From NCBI GenBank assembly GCA_028691965.1, contig JAQUYE010000002.1:17206-81205 (forward strand): a stretch of 64,000 nucleotides of DNA, written 5' to 3'. A program made the translations under genes and the position numbers. This DNA comes from Paludibacter sp. (GTDB taxonomy: Bacteria; Bacteroidota; Bacteroidia; Bacteroidales; Paludibacteraceae). Positions 44,387-54,241 of this stretch are shown here, piece by piece. Within the stretch, counting starts at the first letter, position 1; every line of letters begins with the position of its first letter. Under the pieces are notes generated by a model, which saw only the letters and a list, made by a program, of their open reading frames with translations, searched no databases and was not told where the DNA came from.

Positions 44387-46405
44387 ATGAACAAGAAAAA
44401 ATTGAAATTGAAACTTTTATCGGTAGTTGCATTCCTGTTACTTAGTTTGAATGGTTATGCTGAAACGATTAAGATTTTAGCCATCGGGAACAGCTTTTCC
44501 GAAGATGCGATTGAGAATTATTTGTATGAATTGGGACAGGCTGATGATGTTACCTTCGTTATAGGTAATATGTATATCGGTGGTTGCAGCCTGGAAACAC
44601 ACTGGAATAATGCCTCCAATAACAGTGCAGCATACGAATACCGTAAAATAGTGAACGGAGTTAAGTCAAAAACGGCAGGTACGAATCTCGAAACAGCCAT
44701 TGCTGATGAGGATTGGGATTATATCACTTTTCAGCAGGTGAGTCAAAATTCCGGTGTGTACTCCAGCTATTTCCCCTATATAACCAATTTGCTGGCTTAT
44801 GTGAAAGAGAAGGCAACTAATCCGAATGTGAAATATGCTTTGCATATGACATGGGCTTATCAACAAAACTCAACTCATTCGGGCTTTGCGAATTACAACA
44901 AGGACCAGATGACTATGTTTAATGGTATCCTTGATGCGGTAAGCCGCTGTGCTACAGCAGAAAATATAAGTATTGTGATTCCTTCAGGAACGGCAATACA
45001 AAATGCTCGCACCAGTTTCATAGGTGATAACCTTTGTCGCGATGGATATCATCTGGATTATGAGATTGGACGCTTCACAGCTGCATGTACATGGTATGAA
45101 AGAATAACCGGAAATGATGTGCTTAGTAATACATATACACCTTCAGGCCTCTCAGATAGAAATGCTGAAGTTGCCAGAAAGGCAGCCCATAGTGCTGTAC
45201 AATATCCATCAAAGGTTACCGATGTGGATGTAGAACTACAACAACCAGATGGGAATTTCTATGCATGGAACCTGACTAATGTGGGTCATAATGGTTTGAA
45301 TAGCGGTGTTCTTGCTTTTCCTGAAAAAAGTATGACACTGGAATGCTGGCTTTATATTGATGATGCAAGTGGTAATAATGCAGCAGGTGTAAATGTCATC
45401 TCAAACAGGCACAACGGAAATCAGGGGTTCTCGCTTAATTTAGCAAACAATAGTGCTACCAGTACCGAGGATGTGAGATTCTTTTTTAAGAATACAAAGA
45501 ACGATGGAACGTATGATCAGGCCTTCGGTATTTACTTGCCTCGTGCGGCATTTTCTAATCAGTGGGGGCACCTTGCTTTTGTAATTTCTTCGGATGAATT
45601 AAAAGCGTATGCCTATCTGAATGGAGAACTATACGAAGTGATTGAAGATATTTTCACAAGTTGGGTTGGCAACAGGTTGACTGATCAGTTGTGGATAGGA
45701 CGCTGGTACTCGAACAGTCCCACCTTTTATGGGAAAATGGCAGATATTCGTGTCTGGAATGTTGCCCGGAGTGCATCTGAAATTGCAGAAAACTACAATC
45801 AACGATTGAAAGGAAACGAAACAGGTCTGAATGTGTATTATAACTTCGACAATTTTGATCAGACTATCATAAATGCTGCAAATCCCGGTACCAATAATGG
45901 ATCTTTGCTACCGGCTACTACCTGGACAACTATGCATTCTTCTGAAGTTCTTTCAGGGATACCTTTAAACCTGGCTATTGTGAACAATATGCTTACATGG
46001 GAAGCCACCGGCGATAGTTGGATGGTTGAGTGTGTTGAAAAAACAAGCGGAAATATTTTGCTGAGTGAACAGGTTGTAACGACCTCATACTCCCTTGAAA
46101 ATATCAATTTGCCGTATGGTGCAGCGTATTTTATCCGTGTGCGAACTTTCAATAATCAGGTGTACTCGGATTGGGCTACTATTGATGTGAGTACGACCGG
46201 ATTAACCGGAGCGCAGACAGATGTAAAGCTTTCTTTTGAAGGTGATTTGCTGGTTGTAAATTCTGATGTTGCCCGTTCGTTCAATTTTTTTGCAGTTGAT
46301 GGGCGTCTGGTTCGTTCGGTAAATCTGATTCCGGGTAGAAACGAAATCAGCGGACTTGCAAGGGGTTTTTACCTGGCTGAAAAGCAAAAGATAGTTGTGA
46401 AATAA
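44387..46405 (+). CDS. DUF4886 (SGNH-like) - LamG protein with C-terminal sorting-like domain
   Basis: 672 residues, signal peptide to about GYA. Residues about 27-265 match DUF4886: an SGNH-like fold with AIGNSFSED (Ser36/Ser38) near the start and DGYHLDYEIG as the block V Asp-x-x-His. Residues about 285-480 form a LamG/concanavalin-like domain (SMTLECWLYIDD, KMADIRVWNVARSASE). A short Fn3-like region follows and then a C-terminal T9SS-like module ending FYLAEKQKIVVK. A carbohydrate esterase is the likeliest activity; the product is probably exported to the surface. Confidence 0.78.
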   Translation: MNKKKLKLKLLSVVAFLLLSLNGYAETIKILAIGNSFSEDAIENYLYELGQADDVTFVIGNMYIGGCSLETHWNNASNNSAAYEYRKIVNGVKSKTAGTNLETAIADEDWDYITFQQVSQNSGVYSSYFPYITNLLAYVKEKATNPNVKYALHMTWAYQQNSTHSGFANYNKDQMTMFNGILDAVSRCATAENISIVIPSGTAIQNARTSFIGDNLCRDGYHLDYEIGRFTAACTWYERITGNDVLSNTYTPSGLSDRNAEVARKAAHSAVQYPSKVTDVDVELQQPDGNFYAWNLTNVGHNGLNSGVLAFPEKSMTLECWLYIDDASGNNAAGVNVISNRHNGNQGFSLNLANNSATSTEDVRFFFKNTKNDGTYDQAFGIYLPRAAFSNQWGHLAFVISSDELKAYAYLNGELYEVIEDIFTSWVGNRLTDQLWIGRWYSNSPTFYGKMADIRVWNVARSASEIAENYNQRLKGNETGLNVYYNFDNFDQTIINAANPGTNNGSLLPATTWTTMHSSEVLSGIPLNLAIVNNMLTWEATGDSWMVECVEKTSGNILLSEQVVTTSYSLENINLPYGAAYFIRVRTFNNQVYSDWATIDVSTTGLTGAQTDVKLSFEGDLLVVNSDVARSFNFFAVDGRLVRSVNLIPGRNEISGLARGFYLAEKQKIVVK

Positions 46406-46459
46406 GTCAGCTATATAATATAAATAACGTGTTAATAATAATTTTTTAATTTAAGTATC

Positions 46460-47740
46460 ATGAAAAAATTTTATGCTTTTAATCGTATGTTATTGTTCGT
46501 TTCAGTAGTGCTTTTATCCTGTGGATTGCATGCTCAAAACAACTTTTATGCCTGGGATATGACCACGGCCCGACCCGGTGCTACAGATGGGATGGCCTGT
46601 GGCGCACTCGGCTTTACAGAAACTGATATTACTATTGAGATGTGGCTCAATATCTCCACTGAGAATTTTACAAGTGGGGTAACAATTGTTTCAACAAGAC
46701 ATGATGGTGTGAAGGGTTTTAGTCTTGATGTTAGTAATGATGGTAGACTCAGAGGTTTTTTTCGTAACGATAATGGTGATAAGTTAAACGGTAGAACTGA
46801 TTTTGTATTTCCGTTTTTCTTTGAAAAAGCAGATATTGTTGATAAATGGGTGCATATCGCGATTGTTTTCTCATCAACAGATAATGTGGCACGCAGTTAC
46901 CTTAACGGGGAAGTTTATCAGGATCTTGTAAAAAGTGAAGACCCCTATTTACCCTATGAAATTGGTTGGATTGGTAATGCTACTGGTGCCATGCGTTTAG
47001 GTTACTGGTACGAAGCAAAAGCAAAATTAAATGCTAAAATTGCAGATTTTCGTATATGGTCTGTGGGACGTACTGATGAGCAAATTAAAGCCAACTATAC
47101 TAAAAACCTGACAGGTACATATGAAGAACATCCCGGATTATATTTGAATTACAGATTTTATACCTACGAAAGAGGCTTAGTTAACGATGCAAACCCGACT
47201 GTTACAACGAACAAAGCCTGGTGTAACCCGGAAACTGATTGGAATACTTATTACAAACGTGAAACCTTGTCGGCCTATCCCGAAAATCTGACTGTGAATG
47301 ACCAGGTTCTTTCCTGGGATACCGGTGTCGGCGAATGGGAAGTTTCTTTTTATAAATCTGCAGATGACACAAATGTTTTTACAGATACCATTTCTACAAA
47401 CCAGATCACAGTAAATGAAATTAATGCGCTAACTACAAATACCAGTTATTATGCGAAAGTAAGGACGCTAAACACTAATGTTTGGTCTGGACAAGTCACT
47501 TCTGAAGCCTTTACTGTATCCAGAGTTTCGACAGGCGTTGATAATGTTGAGAACCAAACTAAACTGAGTGTGAATAATGGTACGTTAATCATACATGCTG
47601 AGTTTCCTCAAACACTTGCAATCTATACTGTTAACGGACAGTTGATTCGTAGTGTCAAAGTCGTTGCGGGTGAAAATACCGTGTCAAACTTATCAAAAGG
47701 GTTGTATCTGGTTAATAATCAGAAAGTAGTTGTCAGATAA
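46460..47740 (+). CDS. LamG-domain surface protein with C-terminal sorting-like domain
   Basis: 426 residues, signal peptide to about HAQ. One LamG domain (about 28-225; ITIEMWLNIS, KIADFRIWSVGRTDEQ) followed by an Fn3-like region and a C-terminal module ending LYLVNNQKVVVR, very like that of the preceding gene. It is in effect the previous protein without the hydrolase domain. It probably binds the polysaccharide on the outside of the cell. A stem-loop follows 22 bp after its stop. Confidence 0.75.
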   Translation: MKKFYAFNRMLLFVSVVLLSCGLHAQNNFYAWDMTTARPGATDGMACGALGFTETDITIEMWLNISTENFTSGVTIVSTRHDGVKGFSLDVSNDGRLRGFFRNDNGDKLNGRTDFVFPFFFEKADIVDKWVHIAIVFSSTDNVARSYLNGEVYQDLVKSEDPYLPYEIGWIGNATGAMRLGYWYEAKAKLNAKIADFRIWSVGRTDEQIKANYTKNLTGTYEEHPGLYLNYRFYTYERGLVNDANPTVTTNKAWCNPETDWNTYYKRETLSAYPENLTVNDQVLSWDTGVGEWEVSFYKSADDTNVFTDTISTNQITVNEINALTTNTSYYAKVRTLNTNVWSGQVTSEAFTVSRVSTGVDNVENQTKLSVNNGTLIIHAEFPQTLAIYTVNGQLIRSVKVVAGENTVSNLSKGLYLVNNQKVVVR

Positions 47741-47762
47741 TTAATTGATCTTTTAAGTGAAT

Positions 47763-47797
47763 TACAATGGGGCAATAGAAAAAAATGCCCCATTGTA
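47763..47797 (+). terminator. Stem-loop between LamG genes, no U-tract
   Basis: Perfect 12-bp stem (47763-47774 with 47786-47797) and an A-rich 11-nt loop. Lacking a T-run it may protect or process mRNA rather than terminate. The ATG at 47785 of the longer downstream frame lies inside this stem, which argues against that start. Confidence 0.55.
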
Positions 47798-47844
47798 CTA
47801 TTCACAGAAATCTCCATCCCCCCACCTTAAGCGTAAAATTACGA

Positions 47845-49815
47845 ATGAAAAAAAATATTACATTTCCATTTTGGCTATTGATCTTCCTGCTTTGTTTTTT
47901 AAACCCGATCAGTGTAAAAGCCGGGAGTGGTGATTTTGGAGCATGGAACTTAACTGCTGATCACAATGGGTTGAATTGCGGTAATATAACTTTTACAGAG
48001 AAAGAGCTTACTGTAGAGTTTTGGATTTACATTGATGAAAAGGATGGAAAAAATATGGATGGCACAGCCATCATAAGTAACAGACATGATGGAAGTCATG
48101 GTTTTACTGTCAGCCTGAATAAAAATGCTAAAAACCAGGATAAGATTGATCTTCGTTTTTGGTTTAAAACGGTTAATGATGCCATCTACGCTTTTTGGAT
48201 ACCCCGTGAAAATTTCTCCGGCAAGTGGAATCATGTGGCTTTTGTCATTTCATCGAAAGATAAAAAAGCATCGGCTTATTTGAATACGGAATTGTATAGT
48301 GTTATCGAAACGATCAACGGAGACTGGAAAGGAAACATCAAATCTGATGGTACTAATGTAGGCAATTTGTGGTTGGCTTCCTGGTATACTGCTCCCAAAT
48401 TCAACGGTAAAATTGCTGATTTCAGGGTGTGGAATACAGCGCGGAGTGTAGATGAAGTTAAGGCAAACTATACAAAATTCCTGACAGGAAACGAATCCGG
48501 CTTGCACAAATATTATACTTTCGACGATGAGGTGTTTGCCCAAAAGCCGGTTAATCTTTTGATAGTAAACGATAGCCTGACATGGACAGCCGAAGGTGAA
48601 GCATGGGAGGTGGAAGTACGTTCACTGGTTGATAACGCTGTTTTAAAATCTGAAATTGTAACAGAAAAATCATTTGCGCTGACAGGTTTAGACGCTAACA
48701 CTGTTGTGTACGTGAGAACCATGAACAACGGATTTTATTCAGCCTGGGCATTTCATTCGGATATCATAAAAGTGGGATGTGTGGGCGATAGTAATACCTA
48801 CGGTGCAGAGGCTACCGACAGGTTAAAATATGCGTGGCCTGTGCAGATACGCGAAATGCTAGGCGATACCTATGAAACCCGGAATTTTGGGGTCAACGGT
48901 GCGCTTATGATGAACCACCTGAATGATGCATGGAAGAATAAAACTGCTTACAGCGGGAATAAAGCTTATGATCCGGATATTATCGTAATCGCTTTAGGAA
49001 CAAATGACTCCAAAGATGGTTATTGGGATGCTGTGAAGTTTAAAAATTCGTACATCGATTTAATTAATGAGTTCAAAAGTTATTCTGCCGACCCTGAAAT
49101 TTATATGGCAACACCGATCAGGGCATATAGCAGTACCTGGTCGATAAACGATCAGACTATACGGGAGCAGGTAATCCCTGCCATGAAGGAAATAGCAAAA
49201 GAAAAGGGACTTACTCTTATTGACTTATATGCTGTGACAACTAATATCGCAAATTTAATGGCATCCGACGGAATTCATCCCGGGGATGAAGGATTGCGGA
49301 TTATGGCACGAAAAATTGCAGACATTATGCAGCTGAAAAAACCGGTAATACAAACAAACAGTAGCACGACTTCGGCCTCTTATGCAGCGTATTATTGGTA
49401 TAAGGACGATGCACTTATACATGATGCAACTACGTATAACTACACGGCAACGGAAGCCGGAATTTACAAAGTTGCCATTCAGCTCACAAGTAAAACTGAT
49501 GATGTTGTTGTATCGGAACCGGTAGAGGTGAACGAGGCGAATACGGTATTATATGCTACCGGCGATTTTCCCTTATCGGTTGATATATTACCGGTATATG
49601 ATGAGTTGAAAGTTGTTTCTTACTTCGACTATATTCAGGTTGCCAAAGGATTAGGTGCAAGTCTGACGCTTTATGATAGTGGCGGAAGATGTTTAAAAAA
49701 ACGGCAACTATCATCAGAATTAGAATTTATACGTATTTCATCGCTACCTAAAGGTGTGTATCTGTGTAAGATCATAAAAGGCGACTCGGTATATATAACC
49801 AAATTACTAAAATAG
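47845..49815 (+). CDS. LamG - SGNH hydrolase with C-terminal sorting-like domain
   Basis: 656 residues from the ATG at 47845, which starts the signal peptide (to about VKA). LamG domain about 25-225 (LTVEFWIYIDE, KIADFRVWNTARSVDE), a short linker/Fn3, then an SGNH/GDSL hydrolase: block I S316 in VGDSNTYG, block II GVNG, block III N387 in GTND, block V D475-x-x-H478 in DGIH. An Ig-like segment and a T9SS-like tail (LPKGVYLCKIIKG) follow. Likely an acetylesterase that removes acyl groups from the glycan. Domain order is inverted relative to the DUF4886-LamG protein two genes upstream. Confidence 0.82.
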   Translation: MKKNITFPFWLLIFLLCFLNPISVKAGSGDFGAWNLTADHNGLNCGNITFTEKELTVEFWIYIDEKDGKNMDGTAIISNRHDGSHGFTVSLNKNAKNQDKIDLRFWFKTVNDAIYAFWIPRENFSGKWNHVAFVISSKDKKASAYLNTELYSVIETINGDWKGNIKSDGTNVGNLWLASWYTAPKFNGKIADFRVWNTARSVDEVKANYTKFLTGNESGLHKYYTFDDEVFAQKPVNLLIVNDSLTWTAEGEAWEVEVRSLVDNAVLKSEIVTEKSFALTGLDANTVVYVRTMNNGFYSAWAFHSDIIKVGCVGDSNTYGAEATDRLKYAWPVQIREMLGDTYETRNFGVNGALMMNHLNDAWKNKTAYSGNKAYDPDIIVIALGTNDSKDGYWDAVKFKNSYIDLINEFKSYSADPEIYMATPIRAYSSTWSINDQTIREQVIPAMKEIAKEKGLTLIDLYAVTTNIANLMASDGIHPGDEGLRIMARKIADIMQLKKPVIQTNSSTTSASYAAYYWYKDDALIHDATTYNYTATEAGIYKVAIQLTSKTDDVVVSEPVEVNEANTVLYATGDFPLSVDILPVYDELKVVSYFDYIQVAKGLGASLTLYDSGGRCLKKRQLSSELEFIRISSLPKGVYLCKIIKGDSVYITKLLK

Positions 49816-49872
49816 GTCTGAATCTCGTACCGAATCATTCACCTATTCAGGTATAAACATTCAAATAAATAT

Positions 49873-52800
49873 ATGAAGAACATTTTAATTGTTTTACTGG
49901 TATTGTCAGGTATTTTTACTACTTATGCTCAGTCGCCACTGGATCTGCGTATCGATGAGCTGTTAAATGCCATGACCACGCAGGATAAATTGGAGCAGAT
50001 GTATACTAACCGTACCAGCTTCGGAGGAACTTTGGCTAATGTGCGTTTAGGAATACCCGGTTTTGTAATGGGGGATAGTCCTCATGGAGTACGTTTAACC
50101 GCTGATCGTTTTGATCGTACTGCGACAGCTTTCCCTACAGGGATCGCTATGGCTGCTTCATGGGATGAAGAATTGGTAGGCAGGATCGGTGAGTCAATGG
50201 GCCTTGAATTCTGGTCGTTTGGTCGCCATCAGGCTTTAGGTCCGTGTCTTGATCTGGCACGTGATTCCCGTGGAGGACGAACTGCTGAAAGCGGAGGCGA
50301 AGATCCGTATTTAGCCGGACATTTAGCAAAATCATTTACCATTGGTATGCAGAAATATCCGGTAATTGCTACCTTAAAGCATTTTATGGGCGAGAGTATG
50401 CAGTCGAACCGCCTGAAAATGGATGTGATTGCCAGTCAGCGGTGGATGATGGATTTTTCAGGATATAATTTCCGTATTCCAATACAGGATGCAGGCGCCA
50501 TGAGTGTTATGGGGTCTTATAATAAGATTAACGGGACTAAAGCTGCTGAGAACAGTATGTTGTTAAGAACAATCTTGCGTGAACGCTGGGGATTTCCGTT
50601 TTATGTGGTTTCGGACTGGGCTAATATCGATGATGCAAGAAATGCGGCACGTGCAGGAACCGAGCTATGTATGGGTTCATCAATCTATGAAGCTGACTTG
50701 CCGTCGTTGGTTGAGAATGGACACATAACCATGGTGCAGATCGATAATGCAGTAAAGAATATTTTGAGGACAAAAATCCTCAATGGGATGTTAGACTATT
50801 ATCCGGCAGGTAGTGAATCTAACGTTAAGTCAAAAGAAATTTCAGATGTGAATCTGTTAGCTGCCAGGAAATCGATAATTTTACTTAAAAATGAGATTTC
50901 AGGAACTACCCCTATTCTCCCACTGCAGAAAACGGGAATAAAGATAGCCCTTATCGGACCTAATGCCATGGCCGAAAACCTGAATTGTTCGGGAAGTAGT
51001 GCTACAAATCCTCCATATGCTATTAGTATCAGAAAAGGATTGGAAGATAAAATAGGAAGTGCCGTTATAACCTATGTTAAGGGTTGTGATATCAACTCTA
51101 CATCCAGAACCGGTTTTGCTGAAGCGAAAGCGTTGGCAGCTACAGCAGATTATGTGATTTTTGCCGGTGGACTGGATAATACGCAGGAAGGAGAACAAAG
51201 TTTTGGTCCTCATAACGATCGCGTTGGAGGCTCATTTGCATTGCCGGCTATCCAACAGGAACTGATGAATGAATTGGCAAGTGTGAATCCAAATCTGATT
51301 GCAATTATTCAAAGTGGCGGAGTCTGTACACTTAATACTTGTTTTTCTTCACTCAAAGGACTCATTTATTCCTTTTATGCGGCACAGGAAGCCGGGCATG
51401 CGATTGCCGACGTGGTTTTTGGAGATTACAATCCTGCTGGTCGTATGCCGCTTTCAATGCCTATGCAGGACAGCGATTTCCCGGTATGGGAAGAAGAAGT
51501 GTTCCGTAAATTTGAACAAAATCTGGATGGAGGTTACCGCTGGTTGGATGAAAAAGGTATTAAACCCCGGTATGCATTTGGATATGGCCTGAGTTATACT
51601 GAATTTGCCTATTCAAACCTTCAACTGCCAGCTACAGTAACTACAGGTGAGCCATTTACTGTAAGTGTTGACGTGAAGAATACCGGAGAGCGTGCAGGTG
51701 AAGAAGTAGTTCAGCTTTATGTAAGTGCACCCACTGATAAAGTGTGGATGCCTAAAAAGGAACTGAGAGGATTTCGGCGAATAAAACTTGAAGTTGGCGA
51801 AACTCAAACGATTACATTTAAGTTCTGTGCTGATGATTTTTATTACTGGAATCAGACCGGACGTAAATATGAAGTTCAATCAGGTAACTATATATTCCGT
51901 GTGGGAGGTAGCTCTGATAATTTACCGCTCTCGCAAACGCTTCCATTTGTCGCGGGGACTGCCAAACCCGATTTGCGTGTCACCCGTGTGTATACCATGC
52001 CACGATATCCGCTGAAAGGTCAGAAAGTAAGTTTTTATGCTTTAGTGAAAAACCAGGGTAATGCAGCTACTACCTCGGCTTCTGTGTATGGAATTTCATT
52101 TTCAGTTGCGGGGCAGGATGTCGCTACTACAGGGCAAACGAAAACAATTATTGCACCGGGACAAGTCCGGCTGATAGGATCAGAAGGAGTGTGGAATGCA
52201 GAAACAGCCGGGAGTATGCAACTGGGAGCTCAGCTTGCATTTGTCAATGGAAATGCCGAATGGGATACAAGTAATAATCTTTATACTACTGATATTAAGA
52301 TTTATAATCCGGATGTTGTAGCTTCTGAATATAAAAATCTGGCGTATCTGAAAGAGCTTACTGTTTCTTCTGAAATTGGCAAATACAGGGGTAAACAGAT
52401 GGTCGATGGTGACTTGTCTACCCGTTGGGATTCGGGGAACGGTACCGAAGAGTCGGCTATAGTCGATTTGGCAGCTTTATGCGATGTTGATAAGATAGAA
52501 CTGTTTTGGGATACTGATTTTGCTAAGCACTATGTGCTGGAGAAATCGTTAGATGGTTCAAACTGGGCTGAATTAAAAAATGTTACAGAGGGTGCCGGTT
52601 CGGCAGAATATCATAGCTTTTCAGTGTTTGATACGCGTTATATCCGCATCCGATTTACTGAAAGAAATTCCGGTGCAGGTAAATTTTCATTACGTGAAAT
52701 AAGGGTGTTTGGAACTGAAAAGAGTAAAATGCCTGCAGCCAGGGTGATGTTACAAGAGAAGGCGGTGTTACTCCCTCATGCTAAAACCTACGTAGATGGA

Positions 52801-53946
52801 ACAGCCTCGACTAATCCGATAGATGGTGAGCTGACTTATCAATGGGAGCAAATCAGCGGACCGGAACAAGCTAATATAGTATCCCCTGATCTGTCTCTGA
52901 CAGAAATATTATTCAATACAGCAGGTACTTACCTGTTTCGATTGACAGTGACAAATGGCGTCGATATGGCTTTCAGGAATTTCCCGATTGTTGTGAGTTA
53001 TCCAACTATGGCCCATGATCTGGCACTTAAGAAATCGGCTTCAGCCTCTTCGTCGGAAAAAGTAAACATGTATCCGCAGGCGGGTGTTGATGCTAATGAT
53101 AATACCCGTTGGTCATCGACACATAGAAATGGCGAATGGTGGCAGGTCGATTTACAACATCAGGTTAAACCATCGCAAATTTCGATCGTTTGGCATACTG
53201 AATATGCAAAGAAGTTTAATATTCAGGTTTCCCCTGATGGACAGACCTGGCAAACTTATGCTACGAATGATGCTTTTTCGGGAGGAACTTCGAAAAGTAA
53301 TAATGAAGGTAATGTCTCGGGTCGTTATGTCAGGCTAAACTGTATAGAACGTTCTGGTCAATGGGAGAACTCTATCAAAACCTTCAATTTATATGGTGAT
53401 TTTGTCACTACGACAAACAAGGTCCCGGTTGCTAAAGCTAACTATGAAATGCAAGGAAGCCTGATTACCCTAAAGGCCGGCGAAAGTTCGGATGCCGATG
53501 GCGATAATCTGACATACAAGTGGGAACAAATAGCCGGTCCTGCTTATGTAACTTTAACCAATGCAACTCAGTTATCGGCCACCATCTCAAATGTCCCGGG
53601 AGGTACGTATTATTTCAAATTAATAGTTGATGACGGAAAAGATGTTGACTTCACGATTCTTCATGTTATCGTGGATGAAGTAAACACACAGATAACAGTT
53701 TCTCCCCGGGATCAGGATAAATTAATAGTTTATCCCAATCCGGTTAATGACAGGGTATTCATACAGTGTTCCGGAATGGAGATGGCAAACAGAGCAGATG
53801 TATACAGTGTATCCGGAGAATTAATAGCCTCAAAAAAGATGCTGAATGGAAGTGTTTCCTTAAAGGAACTACCGAACGGGATCTATTATTTGTGCTTGTT
53901 TTCGGATAAACACAAAATTGGTGATGTGAAAGTCATGAAAATATAG
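49873..53946 (+). CDS. T9SS-secreted multidomain GH3 glycosidase with F5/8C and PKD-like modules
   Basis: 1357 residues. Signal peptide (about 1-19); GH3 barrel with nucleophile D248 in VVSDWANIDD; GH3 C-terminal and Fn3-like domains (to about 690; GYGLSYTEFAY); a CARDB-like domain (about 695-815; KPDLRVTRVYTMP); F5/8-type C domain (about 820-950; VDGDLSTRWDSGNG); PKD/REJ-like domain (about 955-1050); second F5/8 C domain (about 1055-1175; DANDNTRWSSTHRNGEWWQV); second PKD-like domain (about 1180-1280); T9SS type A sorting domain starting VYPNPVNDRVF. The binding modules and sorting domain make it a surface or secreted enzyme, unlike the periplasmic GH3 pair upstream. It is the last gene of the PUL. 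Confidence 0.9.
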   Translation: MKNILIVLLVLSGIFTTYAQSPLDLRIDELLNAMTTQDKLEQMYTNRTSFGGTLANVRLGIPGFVMGDSPHGVRLTADRFDRTATAFPTGIAMAASWDEELVGRIGESMGLEFWSFGRHQALGPCLDLARDSRGGRTAESGGEDPYLAGHLAKSFTIGMQKYPVIATLKHFMGESMQSNRLKMDVIASQRWMMDFSGYNFRIPIQDAGAMSVMGSYNKINGTKAAENSMLLRTILRERWGFPFYVVSDWANIDDARNAARAGTELCMGSSIYEADLPSLVENGHITMVQIDNAVKNILRTKILNGMLDYYPAGSESNVKSKEISDVNLLAARKSIILLKNEISGTTPILPLQKTGIKIALIGPNAMAENLNCSGSSATNPPYAISIRKGLEDKIGSAVITYVKGCDINSTSRTGFAEAKALAATADYVIFAGGLDNTQEGEQSFGPHNDRVGGSFALPAIQQELMNELASVNPNLIAIIQSGGVCTLNTCFSSLKGLIYSFYAAQEAGHAIADVVFGDYNPAGRMPLSMPMQDSDFPVWEEEVFRKFEQNLDGGYRWLDEKGIKPRYAFGYGLSYTEFAYSNLQLPATVTTGEPFTVSVDVKNTGERAGEEVVQLYVSAPTDKVWMPKKELRGFRRIKLEVGETQTITFKFCADDFYYWNQTGRKYEVQSGNYIFRVGGSSDNLPLSQTLPFVAGTAKPDLRVTRVYTMPRYPLKGQKVSFYALVKNQGNAATTSASVYGISFSVAGQDVATTGQTKTIIAPGQVRLIGSEGVWNAETAGSMQLGAQLAFVNGNAEWDTSNNLYTTDIKIYNPDVVASEYKNLAYLKELTVSSEIGKYRGKQMVDGDLSTRWDSGNGTEESAIVDLAALCDVDKIELFWDTDFAKHYVLEKSLDGSNWAELKNVTEGAGSAEYHSFSVFDTRYIRIRFTERNSGAGKFSLREIRVFGTEKSKMPAARVMLQEKAVLLPHAKTYVDGTASTNPIDGELTYQWEQISGPEQANIVSPDLSLTEILFNTAGTYLFRLTVTNGVDMAFRNFPIVVSYPTMAHDLALKKSASASSSEKVNMYPQAGVDANDNTRWSSTHRNGEWWQVDLQHQVKPSQISIVWHTEYAKKFNIQVSPDGQTWQTYATNDAFSGGTSKSNNEGNVSGRYVRLNCIERSGQWENSIKTFNLYGDFVTTTNKVPVAKANYEMQGSLITLKAGESSDADGDNLTYKWEQIAGPAYVTLTNATQLSATISNVPGGTYYFKLIVDDGKDVDFTILHVIVDEVNTQITVSPRDQDKLIVYPNPVNDRVFIQCSGMEMANRADVYSVSGELIASKKMLNGSVSLKELPNGIYYLCLFSDKHKIGDVKVMKI

Positions 53947-54034
53947 GAACTGTTATTAGCATGTCTAACTCTGTTCACTCACTTGTCTGTACATCTCATG
54001 TTAAATTCATCATTCAACTGTTTTTTACTTTTTA

Positions 54035-54241
54035 TTACCTTGTGTGACACTTACGACAGCAATAATAACAACCATCTACTTTGTAGAAGTGTTTTTTTGC
54101 CTCCTTGATAGCTGATTCACAGTCATAAAAATTACCTAAATAGATACGATTTTCTATTGAGGGCATGAAAGAACATGTTGAAATGTGTACCTCATGTTCA
54201 CTAGTTGGTTGAGCAACTCTGTTTAAATAATAATCTGCCAT
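54035..54241 (-). CDS. Small Cys-rich protein of unknown function
   Basis: 68 residues. It has a conserved-looking arrangement: YYLNR near the N-terminus, EHEVHISTCSFMP, IENRIYLGNFYDC and a C-terminal CYYCCRKCH motif. Six cysteines and two histidines suggest a structural zinc site. Similar short proteins occur in many Bacteroidota genomes, but no function is known to me. It is preceded on the minus strand by an AAGAAG ribosome-binding-like sequence. It stands alone and is convergent with the GH3 gene. Confidence 0.65.
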   Translation of the reverse strand: MADYYLNRVAQPTSEHEVHISTCSFMPSIENRIYLGNFYDCESAIKEAKKHFYKVDGCYYCCRKCHTR

